This document shows positions 11,401-23,225 of a DNA stretch of 64,000 nucleotides, piece by piece (position 1 is the first letter of the stretch; each line of letters starts with the position of its first letter). This DNA comes from Meloidogyne chitwoodi. Lineage: Eukaryota; Nematoda; Chromadorea; Rhabditida; Meloidogynidae. A program made the position numbers and the translations under genes. Below the pieces are notes generated by a model. It searched no databases. It was not told the DNA's origin and saw only the letters and a list, made by a program, of their open reading frames with translations. The stretch covers positions 124,001-188,000 of the forward strand of contig JACZZP010000016.1 in NCBI GenBank assembly GCA_015183035.1, written 5' to 3'.

Positions 11401-14400
11401 ATTCCAAAAATTCTCGTAAACATCTTTACTCATTAATTGGCCCAAAAGATGCTTATAAATGTTTTGATTTACTAAAAATAATAGTTGACAAATCTGAATT
11501 TGATAATATTGAGGAAATTAAAGGAGAGTCAAACGAGGAAATTGAAAAAATAAATAAAAAAGGTAATGAAGGGGAACAAGGTGAAGTATCAACCAAAGTA
11601 TTAGACAAACCTGAAGGTAAGGGTATTGACTATATTTTTTATAATAAAATTATGCAAAAAATTCTCTATTTTAAATTAATTTTACTTGATAATCATGTAA
11701 TTGAGAAAAAACTCCAAAAGTTATTGAAAATAAAATACTTAAATTTAATAAAAATAAGTCAAATATCTGTACTAAAATAACCCCAACTGTATTGTGGTGG
11801 GGAAATTTTTTCTGTTTATAATTTCTGTTTTTTATAATTTTTTTTTGCTCTTTGCATAAATCTAAATAATCAAAATATATTTAAAGAATCTTCATCATCT
11901 GGAACAAAATCTAAAATTTCAAAGAAAAAACGTGATCAACTGAAAAAGAAAACTTTAAATACTTTAGAAGAAAAATCTGATAAAGTTGAAGTGTTAGATG
12001 AAATTAAAATTAAAAAAGAAGAAATTAATATTGAGAGTAATAAAGTAAAGGATCTTGAAGATGAAGAAGTTGAATTACTAGGTTAGGAAAAGATAAAATT
12101 AAAAATTAAAATAATTAAAAATTACAGAAAACAAATTAAGTGAACTAAAATTAACTGATGAAATATCAGAAAAATCATCAAGCGAAACCGCTTCTTCTAT
12201 CGTAGAAACTAAAGAAGATTTGTTTAATAAAAATATAAAACCGGCATCAGAAAAAACAAGTAAAATGTGCGTTTAAAAATTTTTTTCCCACAAATTAAAA
12301 AAATTACCTTAATAAATAATCATTTTTAAATTATTTAAGTTTCAAAAATAAAAAAGAATTTGTCAAGCGAAAAACAAAAAATTCTAATAAAATAAAGGGT
12401 AAAGGTAAAATTAATGAAGAAATAAGTATAAACGAAGAAAAACAAAATATTGAAAAAAATGTTAATTTATTTGAAAAACAAAATAATGAGGTTCTAATTT
12501 GAATTTTAAAATTATTTGATTTCTTAAAATTAAGTTAAATCAAATAATTTGAAAATTTTTTTATAAAATATTTTAGAAATTCGAATTTGGCGAATTCTAA
12601 TTAAAAATTTTTTTTTAATTAATAATTCTATTTAATTAGAATAAATAATTAACTAAAAATATTTTTTGTTTTAAAGTTATTACAAATTTTAACTGAAAAA
12701 GGCTATTGGAATAATAGAACAATAAAAAATGATACGGATAATACTTTAAATGAATCAATTGCTAAAGTTAAGAAAATGATTAAAGACTGGGTACAAAAAT
12801 ATTTTGATATTTTTTCAGTGATTAAACAGCCTTTTTTACAAATTATTTTATTTTCAGAAGGAGGATACATTTACTTTAATTTCTGGTTCTTACCAAATAA
12901 ATATTGAATCTGTAGAATCTGATGTTGATTTAATTGTAATTTGGCCATTTGATTATAATAAGTCCATGCACGGTTTAGAAGTAATACAACGTATGGTTAA
13001 ACAACAATTCATGGGTGGGGTATCTGAATGTAAATTTGAAAATTTTGAAAAAAGGAAAGAATGCTTTGACAAAACGTCATTTTATTGCTTTTTATGTATG
13101 GTAAGTATTAAAGAAAATTTTTTTTAATTTTTAAATTATTCTAATTATATTTGAAAAATATATTTTTAAAAGAATGAAGCAACAACATGGCTTAGAAAAA
13201 GCACAAATGGTGTGACCATAGCTTCAAAAATTTATGGATATAATTTTGACTTGAATTTTATAACATATCCTTGGAAAAATGATTCTGAACAAGTTTCAAA
13301 TGTAAAAAATAATGAAAATAATATTGTGGAATTTGATAACTTGATTCTTAATTTTATTAATCAAGTTGGAACTAATTTGAAAAATGAACGACTTGGAATG
13401 ATCAATGCTCTTTCAGGTTAATTTTACTCCTAGATTCTGCATATGTCGAAACCCAGATTAGAATATATGAAATTTTATTTTTTTATTTTTAAAAAATAAT
13501 CTTAATTAAAATGGAAATTATAATTCAGAAAAAAATAAAATTTAAACATGCTTAGGATAGTAAGCAGTGAAAAAAGGCATGAGAACGATAACTTACTCTT
13601 CGCTCTCTGCCTTGTTATCACTCGTGCCTTTTATTTTTTTGCATGTAATAATAAAAATTAAAAAATTATAATATTTTTTAAATATTTAAGGATATCGTGC
13701 TAATCTAAGAATTAATGAGCTTATAGCTAAAAATAAAGAAAAATTCCGTTTATTATTGTTAACATTAAAGCTGTGGGCAAAAAGTAATTTTTTTTAAATA
13801 AAATTAATTTATTTTAAAAAATTTTAAATTGTTTTTAAGCTCATTTTATTTATAATGGCAAACTTGGCTACTTTAGTAGCTCTTCATTAACCATTTTAGT
13901 TACTAAAATATTTCTTAATAATGAAAATACAAATAAACCAATTTATAAATTATTAGCAAAGTTTTTTAAAGATTATTCACAAAATTATACTATAAAATTT
14001 AAAAAGTTTGTTATTTAATAATTTTATTATTTCAATAGATAGCTGAGAGGCAGGGATGGGCAAAATTGGAAAATAAAATACGAATCCGAAACAAAATTAA
14101 AAAAAATAAAAACCGAACTACGAAATAAAAATGACCTAAAAATCCTAAATTTCCGAAATCCGAAAATTGCCCATCCCTGATGAGGGGTATACCTAGCTTA
14201 TGGATGAATAAAAAATATTTTTGTTAAAAAAACTTTATTAAATAAATTTAAGAATTGAAAATATACAAGAAGATGAATTAGAAGATCAAAATCTTATTTC
14301 TTCAAAACCAGAACCTATTATACTATTTGAAGAAGAAGAAAATGAAAATATTGAAAAATATAAAATTCTGCGTGATAACTTAGATTGGAATGAAAATAAA

Positions 14401-15602
14401 GAGATTGAATTTAGAGAAAAACTTTATTTAATAGAAATTGAAGAAATAAATGAGGAAAATAGGCAGATAATTTTGGCAAAAAATGAAAACCTAAAAAAAC
14501 ATGCAGAATTGGTTTGGCCAATAATAACGCCTGGTTTTCCCTCACAAAATGCTGGTTATAATATAAATGTTTCGACAAGAACAATAATGTGGAAAGTAAT
14601 GAAAAAATGTAAGTTTTTTGTTGCTAAATATTTTTGGACATTTCATTGCCAATTTTATTTCTTTTCCCTTTGGATAAAAATTTAAAAATTTTTTAGCTCT
14701 AATATTTGTTGAAAACAATATAAAAGATGCATTAAAAATAAAAGGAAAGGGTAAAAATATTGATGAAACTCACGAATATTTGAAAAATCAGTGGGAGCAT
14801 TTGCTAATAAACGTTGAAGAATTTAAAAATAAAGTAAAAATTAAATTTAAAATTATTTTAAATTTAATTTAATAATTTTTGTGAAAAAATATCCTTAAAT
14901 AATTTTTTAGTATGACCATTTTCTTGCTATTGTTTGTACTTATTCAACTAAAAATGCTTTATACGGCGAAGAATTTTGTGATTTTTCTACAACACGTATC
15001 CGTCTCCAATTACTCTTTTCAATTGAGACAGCGATGGGGGTTATTTGTCATGCAAATTTACAAAAACCTTTAATGGATAAAAAAGATTGCCCTAGGGAAT
15101 TTAAAAAAGAAGGATGGTTATGTATTATTTGGTTAGTCGGAATAGACTCTGAAATTAATTTAACAAGTACTCAAGCAACTGTAAGTTTAAATTAAATTAT
15201 TTAAACTAAAATTTATGGATGAAATTTTAATTTACGGAATTTAAAAAATATAGAGCTCATATCCCCCTTTACGATATCAAAAATAAATAAAAAAATATAA
15301 TTAATAAAAAAAGGGCAAAATAACAAGGCAGAGAGCGCAGAGTAGGTTATCGTTCTCTGCCTTCTTACTCTACTGCCCTTAGGAATAATTTATTATTTTA
15401 CTTTTTAAAGAATCAAAATTTTGATATATTCAATAATGATGAAGGAAAGAAAATCTTAAATGAATTTAAGAAAATTAAAGACTCGTACAAACCACGAAAT
15501 ATCAGACCAGAAGATAAAAGAATTGATGAAATTAAGCTTCAACTTAGTTTTGAAGTAAAATATTTAAAAAAAGATAAAATTATTAAATGGATGTTGAATT
15601 AA
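5478..15602 (+). CDS. Secreted poly(A) polymerase-like protein A (about 2,050 aa)
   Basis: Twenty-nine exons join without phase conflict (first 5478-5547; last 15411-15602). Residues 1-17 are a strong signal peptide (MIRISIIIVFILCILAA). Residues to about 1290 are helical, Lys/Glu/Asn-rich repeats; 1290-1448 is a charged linker with KKKRDQLKKK. Residues 1449-2052 (exons from 12677) are a PAP core: nucleotidyltransferase motif with Gly1496-Ser1497, Asp1508 and Asp1510 (SDVDLIVI) and Asp1593 (YNFDLNF); central dom. motifs LKLWAK and WPIITPGFPSQNAGYN; and an RNA-binding-like domain from 14911 (YDHFLAIV, WLCIIWLVGI). In canonical PAPs this order adds adenosines to RNA; here the signal peptide is unexpected. 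One anomaly: exon 2, if it runs to 5750, has an in-frame TAA at 5747-5749; an intron 5711-5812 would remove it. Residue numbers assume the longer exon. Confidence 0.72.
7130..7322. mobile_element. hAT-like MITE with GTTCCGGAACTGG core
   Basis: The element begins CAGTGATGGAAC and ends TTTCTG inside an intron of PAP-like gene A. It is flanked by GTTACAAC (7122-7129) and CTTACAAC (7323-7330), an 8-bp target duplication with one mismatch. The interior repeats GTTCC and GGAAC motifs. It is related to the shorter copy at 43003-43073. Confidence 0.7.
11236..11350. repeat. Dispersed repeat, GAGAGCGCAGAGTA family, copy 1
   Basis: This lies in an intron of PAP-like gene A. It shares AGAGAGCGCAGAGTAAGTTA and AAATAAGCTTGAGTGAT with 51499-51606, and the same core with 13571-13632 (inverted) and 15311-15380. 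It also shares GTGATTACCGCGGCTGC with the interior of the Mutator-like element at about 19550. Confidence 0.65.
13571..13632. mobile_element. Small inverted-repeat element, GAGAGCGCAGAGTA family, copy 2
   Basis: An intronic element with inverted ends AAAAGGCA / TGCCTTTT and a core that is the reverse complement of the 15311-15380 copy (GATAACTTACTCTTCGCTCT). Confidence 0.65.
14051..14179. mobile_element. hAT-like MITE, CAGGGATGGGCAA family, copy 1
   Basis: Terminal inverted repeats are CAGGGATGGGCAAAATTG and its complement ending TTGCCCATCCCTG. Flanks CTGAGAGG and ATGAGGGG agree at six of eight bases, as expected for an aged 8-bp duplication. It sits in an intron (14006-14252) of PAP-like gene A, between the exons for the central domain. 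Confidence 0.75.
15311..15380. mobile_element. Small inverted-repeat element, GAGAGCGCAGAGTA family, copy 3
   Basis: Ends AAGGGCA and TGCCCTT are inverted. The interior GGCAGAGAGCGCAGAGTAGG is partly palindromic with CGTTCTCTGCC. It lies in the last intron of PAP-like gene A. Confidence 0.68.
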
Positions 15603-16177
15603 CTTAAAAAAGATATTTATATTATTGCATTAAATTTAACCTTTAAATATACCTTTTGAAATTAAAATTTTATTATTTGAATTTTATTTTTTATTTTTAC
15701 ACGTTATATAAGTACTTTGTAAGAAAAAATTAAGTTTAGCCTCAGGGATATTGTGACATCGCTTCAATCTTTGTTATTTTTCGATCATAAATATTAAAAT
15801 TTACATTCTAGCGTGTATTCAAAAAATTTTTAAAATTCAATTTTTCAGAAAGTTTATTCTTTTACAAAATAATAAGGTTCATCAGATATGTTTGGAGAAA
15901 GTTAAGATTGTAATTACATTGAATTGGGGTTGAAAAATTAAAAAAAATAAATATAAAATGAATAAAAAAAATTTTCTCAAAAATTATAAAATAAGCATGT
16001 ACATTGATACGTATCCCAAGTATATAAATAGAATATAACATAGTTGTGGTTAATGAAATTTGTAAAATTTTTAACTTTACATATGCTTTGAAAAAATTGA
16101 AAGTAAAAATATCGATGTAATTTAATTTAAAGCATAGAAAATTTTTAAATTGAAAAATTAATCAATGTTTTTTAAAC
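15603..16177. other. Convergent intergenic region
   Basis: This lies between the 3' ends of PAP-like gene A and the minus-strand orphan. No coding potential or distinctive repeat was seen. Confidence 0.5.
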
Positions 16178-17619
16178 TTATACATTTTCATTTTCTCCTT
16201 CAGTAATCGTTTCAAGTACAGGTGTAAATTTATCAAGTTTAGAACGTTTTTTCTTTTTATATACAGTTAATTTTTGACCTTCTTCAACCAACCAATCATC
16301 CACTTTTAAATATTTGTTACTTTCATTATCAATTTTAATAGCAAATTTACCAAATTTATATTCAATTTTAGCAGAATTTAAAATTTCTCTAGCTTTGGGT
16401 AAAACATAATATTTACAATATATATTTAATAAATATTTTGCTTTTTCATTAGCTTTAAACATATGTTTAATTGTTGCACAAAATTGAAGGATGCGTAAAA
16501 ATGATACAACAGGCATCAATTCTGATCTCTCCTATAAATTTTATTACAATGAAAATTTATTAATATTTTATGAAAAATGAGTAGATGAGTCTAAGCTAAT
16601 TGTAAGATTAGTTTCATAAAACGAGACCGACCCGAAAATATTTAAATAATTGGAATTATTCAATTTTGGCTATCCGGAACCGCAACCTTACTCTATCTAC
16701 TTATAAATTTTAAATTTATTTCAAAATTAAAAAAACCTTAATTTTATTAAAAAAAATAGAACTTTTAAGTATCGCTTTTATTAACTCATCATTTTGATAA
16801 ACATAAAATTCTTTTCTCAATTCTTTTTCAATTTCAGATTTATTTACTTGTTCAACATTATTACTATTTTTATTCAATTCTACCAGAATCGTTTTTAATT
16901 TATTTTTTTCATTTTTGTCTTCCAACAAAAGTTTAACAAAATAGCTAAACTTTTTAATTCTAATATTATTATTACAATAATAGTTTAAATCAGAAAAGAA
17001 TTCTTGAGGTATAGCAACATTTTCTATTTCTTCTTTTTTATTTTCAGAATACTCTAAATATTAAAAAAAATGTATTTTTTTAAATAGAATTTATTAAAAT
17101 GATTTATAACGCTGAGATGAACTGGAAAATTTTAAAGTAGATTCAAACAAATACTATTCTAACCAATTTACCGAATTATATTACTTTTTACATTCTTTTT
17201 AATAAATTTTAACCCAAATCCCATGTATTTTTAGCTCTTGATTAAAACATGCGTGTGTTGAAGGGAAGCAAATATGGGATGCATGTCATAAAAAAATTTT
17301 CTCCCTTACTAATAAAAACATTACCACAATTTTCAGGATTGAGCTCTCCCGGCATGTAGTTATGATTTTTTTTTAATTCATTAGTAGTAACAGATTTTTG
17401 TGGTTTCGCTGTAAAATTAAAGTCAAACACAATATCCTTTGGCACTAGTTTATTATTGCTTATATGATTTTGTTTAAACAAATTACGTTTTGTTATAATT
17501 GAATTCTCTACCATACTAGGTGCTTTACAAGAAGATCCTTTGCATCTTAATTTACTTAATATCATTTCATCAGAATTTATTATAAACAATAAAAATAATA
17601 AAATAAACAAAAGTTCCAT
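16178..17619 (-). CDS. Secreted orphan protein, about 321 aa
   Basis: Exons are 17619-17325, 17053-16737 and 16531-16178, with phases that match across both introns. The chosen start (MELLFILLFLLFIINSDE) gives a clean signal peptide; an in-frame ATG lies 57 bases upstream at 17676 and would add a second hydrophobic stretch. The mature part has early Cys (CKGSSC), then a charged helical region and a basic C-terminus (KKKKRSKL). I recognise no domain. It is convergent with PAP-like gene A and divergent from the next gene, so it is an independent unit. Exon 1 could instead read on to a stop at 17242 without splicing. Confidence 0.62.
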
Positions 17620-18574
17620 TGATGAATGCAACTTTAACTGAAAATAAAAATAAAATAAAATTAATACTAAAAACATTTTAATAATATTAACTAATGTGTG
17701 TAAACAAAGGATATAACTAATTGTTTAAAAGTTTTTTCTAGCGCCTCAATTAAATTAAATTTTAGAATTAAATCTAAATAAAAATCTATTGTGAATGGGA
17801 GTGAATGCCATATGAATGGAGATATTGAAGTAAAATCAGGAGTCGTTTATTTGATTTGAAGCATCTGATTGAATGCTCATATGACAATGGGGAGACAATG
17901 GAAAAAAATTTAAATTGAAAAAATGGAAAAAAGACAATGGAATTTTTTTTTAAAAGTTAAACAATAGATAGATTTATTAAAGAGGGAAGAAAAATTTATT
18001 GAGGAAAAATTAAAAAATCCGTTGATTAAAGAGTGGGTGTTTTGCGGACTTTCAAGTAAACTTATGGTCAAACAGTTAATGAAAAAAGAGGACTAAAAGT
18101 TGAGGAAGTTTGTAGAAAATTAATTTAACATTTTTATTTTGTTTCTTTTATTATTTTGATTAATAATTTAAACATATTAGATGGAAAACTTTAAAATATC
18201 AGACATGGTCTTGGCTAAACGATGGCCATATAAGACGAATTTAGCTAAGGAATATTGCTTGAAAGGCAGAGAAAATTAAATAAAATTTCCCAATTATTCC
18301 ACGTTTACTTATTATCTCCACTCCTATATGCCCTCTTCACGATGGGTTGTACGGGCAAAATTTTATTCTCTCCTCCCCATTAATTGGGCAATAAATTCTA
18401 ACCATTTTATTCATTTAAAAGGTTGCTCAGGCATATTTTTTTTTAATTTTTTCCTCACATTTTTTAAATTTCCCTTTAGACTCCCTACATTAAATTTTAC
18501 CTATATTTTTGCCAGTTTATTTTCTTGATAAATTGTTTTAAATTTATTTGAAGAATAAATTTAGTCATTCAACA
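17620..18574. other. Divergent intergenic region
   Basis: A TTTTGCGGACTTTC fragment at about 18040, shared with several other sites in the window, and a GC-richer stretch at 18180-18400 are visible. No open exon with splice signals was supported. Confidence 0.45.
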
Positions 18575-21500
18575 ATGAAAATGCGAAATTTGAATTTTAT
18601 TCTTTTCCTTATTATTTTTCAAATGGTTTTGATCTTTGGAATGGACGGAGGAGAGAACTCATCAACTCAAGGATTTGATTATTCTCAAGTTTTTTTTAAA
18701 TTATTAAAGACTAATAATTTTAAAAGTTTATTTTCTGCACTTGTAATAGAGATGTAAAAAATATAAAAATAAATTTTTTAATTATTGGAGCACGCACCAA
18801 AACGTATAAACGACATTTTTTTGCCCATTTGAGTTGCTTAAGTATATGACCAAATTTATATGAAAACTTATGGTTTAGATACCATGGAACGTATAGGCTT
18901 GCTAAAAACAAGCTAATACGTTCAAGTGAAGGGGATTAAATATTCGGATCAAACATGGATACCTAGCTAACGTAAACCGCGCGAATAATATTAATATGTT
19001 ATATTAATAAAGTTGTATTAAAAATTTACTCATTCAGTTGATCCCACCACCTCTTCACTACGTAAATCAACAAGGTATATTTAGAAACAAGAAAGTAATA
19101 AAAAAATTTATTTAATTAACACAAAAATAATTATTATAGCTATATTTTTAGCTATTATTTACTATTATAGTTATATTGTGTGAGACTTTTTCTAAACTAA
19201 AAAGAAAGGTGATGCGACAATTTCGGCTGAGACATTTGCGGCTCAGACACTTGCGGCCCAGACATTTGCGGCTCACCCCTATTTTGACAGTTGCGGCCCC
19301 GACTTTTGCGGTTCCGAATAAAATTAATTTTACAAAAAATTAAAAAAATTAAATTTTTACTATAAAAAATTAATTCCGAGTGTAAACCTGTCGAATACTG
19401 GATTTTTTAAAAACTACCAAATTATATATCATTCGAAATAACTCTTCGAGCTGAGTTGAATGAAACAAAATGAATCCGCGGAAACAGCTTTTGAACAAGG
19501 TACAGGTCCCCAAAAATCGAAAAACCATAGGGGGAGTAAGCTCTTCAGAGTGATTACCGCGGCTGCACTTAAATTTTTTCACTGAATTAATTATTTTGTT
19601 GTAATTATAGCTGTAGAATATCGTATGTACCAAAAGCCAACGAGAGATGGGCTCCCAAATGAAGAAGTCATAAAACACTCCCAATAGGTCCAAGTTTGGC
19701 GTGTTTCCAGCAAACTTCGATCCTTCATAACTTTTGTTCAAAATAGTTTCAATCAACGATTTTGATCTCATTAGATAGGTCTCGAAGAGCTCTTTCGAAT
19801 GAGCTATCATACTCAATTTGAATTTTTACCCCGAAGAAGAGCCTGGTCCCCCTTTCTCTTTATAATTTTCATGAGTCTGTCACTCGGTCCCTAATTGTCG
19901 GACCGACTTCCTACAGCTAGTTCGACTCAGCTTTCGGAGCTCTTTCGAATGACACCATATACGTCTTGTTCTGATAATTAAAGTATACTATAAGTTAATT
20001 ATTCCAAAATTTGATTTTTTAAACTAAATTTTTATTCGGAACCGCAAAAGTCGGGGCCGCAAATGTCAAAATAGGGGTGAGCCGCAAATGTCTGGGCCGC
20101 AAGTGTCTGAGCCGCAAATGTCTCAGCCGCAAAAGTCGGCTAATCAAAAGAAAGACGTGGAAACTTCGCCTGAATATCCCCAGGGTGTCTATATGTGTAG
20201 TAATATCAAAATTATTGTTTCCAAAACTCATTAATTTTTGTTTTAAATTATATAAAATAATTTATATACCTAATATTTAAATTTTAATAATAATATTCAA
20301 AAATTCGAGTTAAAGTTAATCTTAAAATAAAATTATTTATTATGCTCTCTAGACAATGAATTACGTCGGCAATTGTATTTGCTTCAAGCAAATGCAAACG
20401 AATTATTTGAACAAATAAAACAACAAGAAAAAAGATGCAAAAAAATCATGAATAAAATGGTTAAAATCGTTATTAATTTAAGATTTCAAAAAATTTTGTG
20501 TTTTATTTTTTAAACTAATACTTAAGTTGAAAAATATAAAATAAAATATTTTAGAACTGAAAGAGAATTTTAAATGTTTAAAAATTTGACATTTAAAAAT
20601 TTCTAAAAATAAAAATTCAATTATAATATTCAAATATTTTTTATTATTATACATAGGAAAATTTATTAAACAAGAATAATCCGACAAATAATATTTCTAC
20701 TCCATTAGATAAACAAAGCTTTGTTAGTAAAATTATTAAAAATTATTTTATATTAAAAAATTAAAAATTAATTAAATTATTTTTTTCTAATATTTTTAAA
20801 AATTTTTTATACAATAATTTTCGATAAATTATTTTTTAAAAAGTTATACTTTTACTATAGGATATTTTTAATTTTAGATAAATATTTACCATATACAATA
20901 TAATGATGTTTTAAAACAACTCCAAATTAATAAATCTAACTATGAGGAAAACAAGATCCAGCAATCGGAAATTATTATTAACTTACGTGTAATTTACCTA
21001 CAAATGTTAAGAGAAAGTATAAATTTACTAAAAATATTTTTAACAAAATGAAAAAACTTAAATAAATTCTCTCAAAAAATAATTTTGACTGATTTTGTTA
21101 TCAGTTTTTAAAAATTATTGTTTAGAGCTTTTTGTAAAAATTGAATAAAAATATAAATAGGACATCAAAATGCCTTTAACCATAAATAATTGAAAAAATA
21201 TTTCTATTTTAGCAAGTCACCCACATGTCCAACAACCTGGATTACAACAAGAAAATCAAGGAATTAAACAAGCAGAAAGCTCCGCTCAATTTGGTGGACA
21301 ATCTTCAAAAATGCATCAGACTAAGGAACCACATCAGGGTTTTATAATATATTTTTTGTTATTTAATTAAAAATTATCCAGAACAAATTCATAATATAAA
21401 CGAAGATGAATTATTGACTTTGGGATTACAAATAGGAGGTTATCAACATTATAATCAAGGAATAAATCAACCATTAACATTTACTGGTCTGTTGAATTCC

Positions 21501-22014
21501 AATACTTTACCTAACGAGTTAATTGATCATTCTACACATGGAGGCAAGAAAATTAATTTTTTAAATTTTGTATTATACACTTTGTGTAGATTACCAATTT
21601 AGTAAAAAATTAAAAAAATATATATAAATAATTTTTAAAATAAAATTCTAGAGAAATCAAATCGCCAACATGGGAAAAGAAAACTTGAGAAATTTTTAAC
21701 CTTTAAAAATTTAAATAACCAAGGGGATAACAAGGATGGAAGTCATGATGGAGGAAATAAACGCGGTAAAATTTGTTTCTAATAAATATTATATTTAGAA
21801 GTAAATTGATTATATTTAAATAAAAGCAAAGTTTTTTGTTGGTTGGTATTAGAGGTCGCATTGAAAAATGTAATTCCCTATTTCTGGGAATTGGATTGGT
21901 GCGATCACTAACAAATAAGTGACATCTGCCCTCTTTCACTAGGCAGCCCTGAAATGAAATAAAATTATTAAAAAAATAAAAAAAATTACAGATGGAGATG
22001 ATGTGAATATTTAA
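18575..22014 (+). CDS. Secreted Q/N-rich protein, 295 aa, split by a transposon in an intron
   Basis: Nine exons join in phase: 18575-18688, 19038-19074, 20353-20459, 20657-20722, 20878-21016, 21213-21338, 21382-21543, 21652-21765 and 21992-22014. Residues 1-22 form a signal peptide (FILFLIIFQMVLIFG). The rest is a Gln/Asn-rich helical segment (NELRRQLYLLQANANELFEQ) followed by a Gln/His-rich disordered region and a basic tail (GKRKLEKF, NKR). No known domain was recognised. Intron 7 begins GC rather than GT (GAG|GCAAGA at 21544), a GC-AG intron. Intron 2 contains the 937-base Mutator-like element. The first two small exons are less certain than exons 3-9. Confidence 0.62.
19209..20145. mobile_element. 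Non-autonomous Mutator-like element with 117-bp inverted repeats
   Basis: Left end 19209-19325 and right end 20029-20145 are inverted copies built of repeated TTGCGGC(TC)AGACA-type units (CATTTGCGGCTCAGACACTT). The element is flanked by a perfect 9-bp direct duplication AAAAGAAAG (19200-19208 and 20146-20154). Long inverted repeats plus a 9-bp duplication are the signature of Mutator-like elements. No transposase is present; open frames inside (19370-19816 and those in the ends) look accidental. The interior shares pieces with the dispersed repeats at 11335 and 51650. Confidence 0.85.
21851..21910. mobile_element. Short palindromic MITE, GATCGCATCG family, copy 1
   Basis: A degraded copy of the element at 42501-42561: TCGCATTGAAAAAT pairs with the inverted arm around GGATTGGTGCGATCA. 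It lies in the last intron of the Q/N-rich gene. Confidence 0.55.
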
Positions 22015-22572
22015 AAGAAATGGATTGTAAAAGAAAAAACATTGATTCTGTTGAAAAGTTAAGAATTTTTTTTTAAACAAATGACCTTTCTGTTCATTAA
22101 AAATTACTTTAATATAATCGAATTTAAATTTTGAGTAGTGGTTGTTTTTTTCAAAAATTATTGACAAATTTTAACAGTTTGAGTCTAAAAATTCGATTAT
22201 ATTTATTTTTTTACAACTTTTCTCCACATGTACATTTTAAACACTTAGTAAATTTTTCTTCGGTCAAATTAAAAAGCTTCTTTAAAGAATAAGGAAGATA
22301 AATTTTTATAAAATCAAAAAATTTTTAAATTTTTTGATTTAATAAAAATTTTAAATGAATTAAAAACCCTTACAGTGTTCTAAGAATGTTTTATGGTATT
22401 TAAGTCATTAAAATTACATTAAGATTTATTACTATTTCACCTTTGCTTAGGAGAATTCATTCTCTAATATTTTTAATTTTATCAGGAATATTAAAAAAAG
22501 TAGATATTTTTGTAAAAAAAATAAAAAAAATGGCCTAAAATTATTATTTTCTTTGTCAAAATTAAATAAAAA
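22015..22572. other. Convergent intergenic region
   Basis: Nothing supported was seen between the Q/N-rich gene and the neuropeptide-like gene. Confidence 0.5.
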
Positions 22573-23225
22573 TTATTCCTTATTTTCATCTATTTTTGGC
22601 ATTTCTTCAAAATGCCCAGAAGATTCATCCATTTGTAGCATTCTAAAGCTTTCTAACTCAATAGCAGTTGTTGTAGTCGAAGAAATTGATGAACTGCTTG
22701 ATATTGTTGTTGTTGTCATTTCTCCATTTTGTTCAACTTTTTGCCCCGTTTTCCACACTCTTACCCAACTTCTATGCCAAAATGATTGTTTTGAGCCATA
22801 ACGCCTCCACCAAAATGACCTTCATAAAATGGTAAGAAAAAAAGGTATAAAATAAATAAAAAATAAATTTAATTTTAAATAAAATTAAATTTTAAAATTT
22901 CACCTCTTTTAGAACGGGAAGAGTCAATATTATTATTTGTTTCGTCTGTTTGCTGTGTAGTTATTGGAAAATCTTTAATTTTATTTTTAAAAAATTAATT
23001 TTAAAATTTAAACCTCTTTTTAGCCGTAATTGTGTAGTCAATAAATTATCAAATAAAATTGTTTCTGAGAGTATTACTAAAAATTTAAATTAAAATTTAA
23101 AATGCTAAATTACCTGAATTTGCATTATTAAATAAAATTTCTACAAGAATAATTAATAAAAAATAAAAATTAAAAGCAAATTTAGGGACAAAATAATAGC
23201 TTAATAAATTTCTCAATTTTTTCAT
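22573..23225 (-). CDS. Neuropeptide-like secreted precursor, 139 aa
   Basis: Five small exons join in phase: 23225-23114, 23076-23014, 22972-22904, 22819-22765 and 22693-22573. The N-terminus has a hydrophobic stretch (FAFNFYFLLIILVEILF) preceded by an unusually long basic segment, acceptable as a signal peptide or anchor. Exons 2 and 3 each end with a basic site (LRLKR and SRSKR) at phase-1 introns. SRSKR is followed by a Gly/His/Phe-rich segment (GHFGGGVMAQNNHFGIEVG). The C-terminus is Ser/Thr-rich then acidic. Dibasic sites at exon ends are typical of nematode neuropeptide-like precursors, but no known peptide family is matched, so this call is tentative. Confidence 0.55.

Noticed and set aside
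19370..19816. 148-codon minus-strand frame inside the Mutator-like element
   Set aside because: No transposase motif; it overlaps dispersed repeat words, and the composition looks accidental.
20019..20280. Open frames on both strands rich in repeated Arg/Lys/Leu words
   Set aside because: They arise from the reiterated TTGCGGC units of the right inverted repeat, not from a gene.
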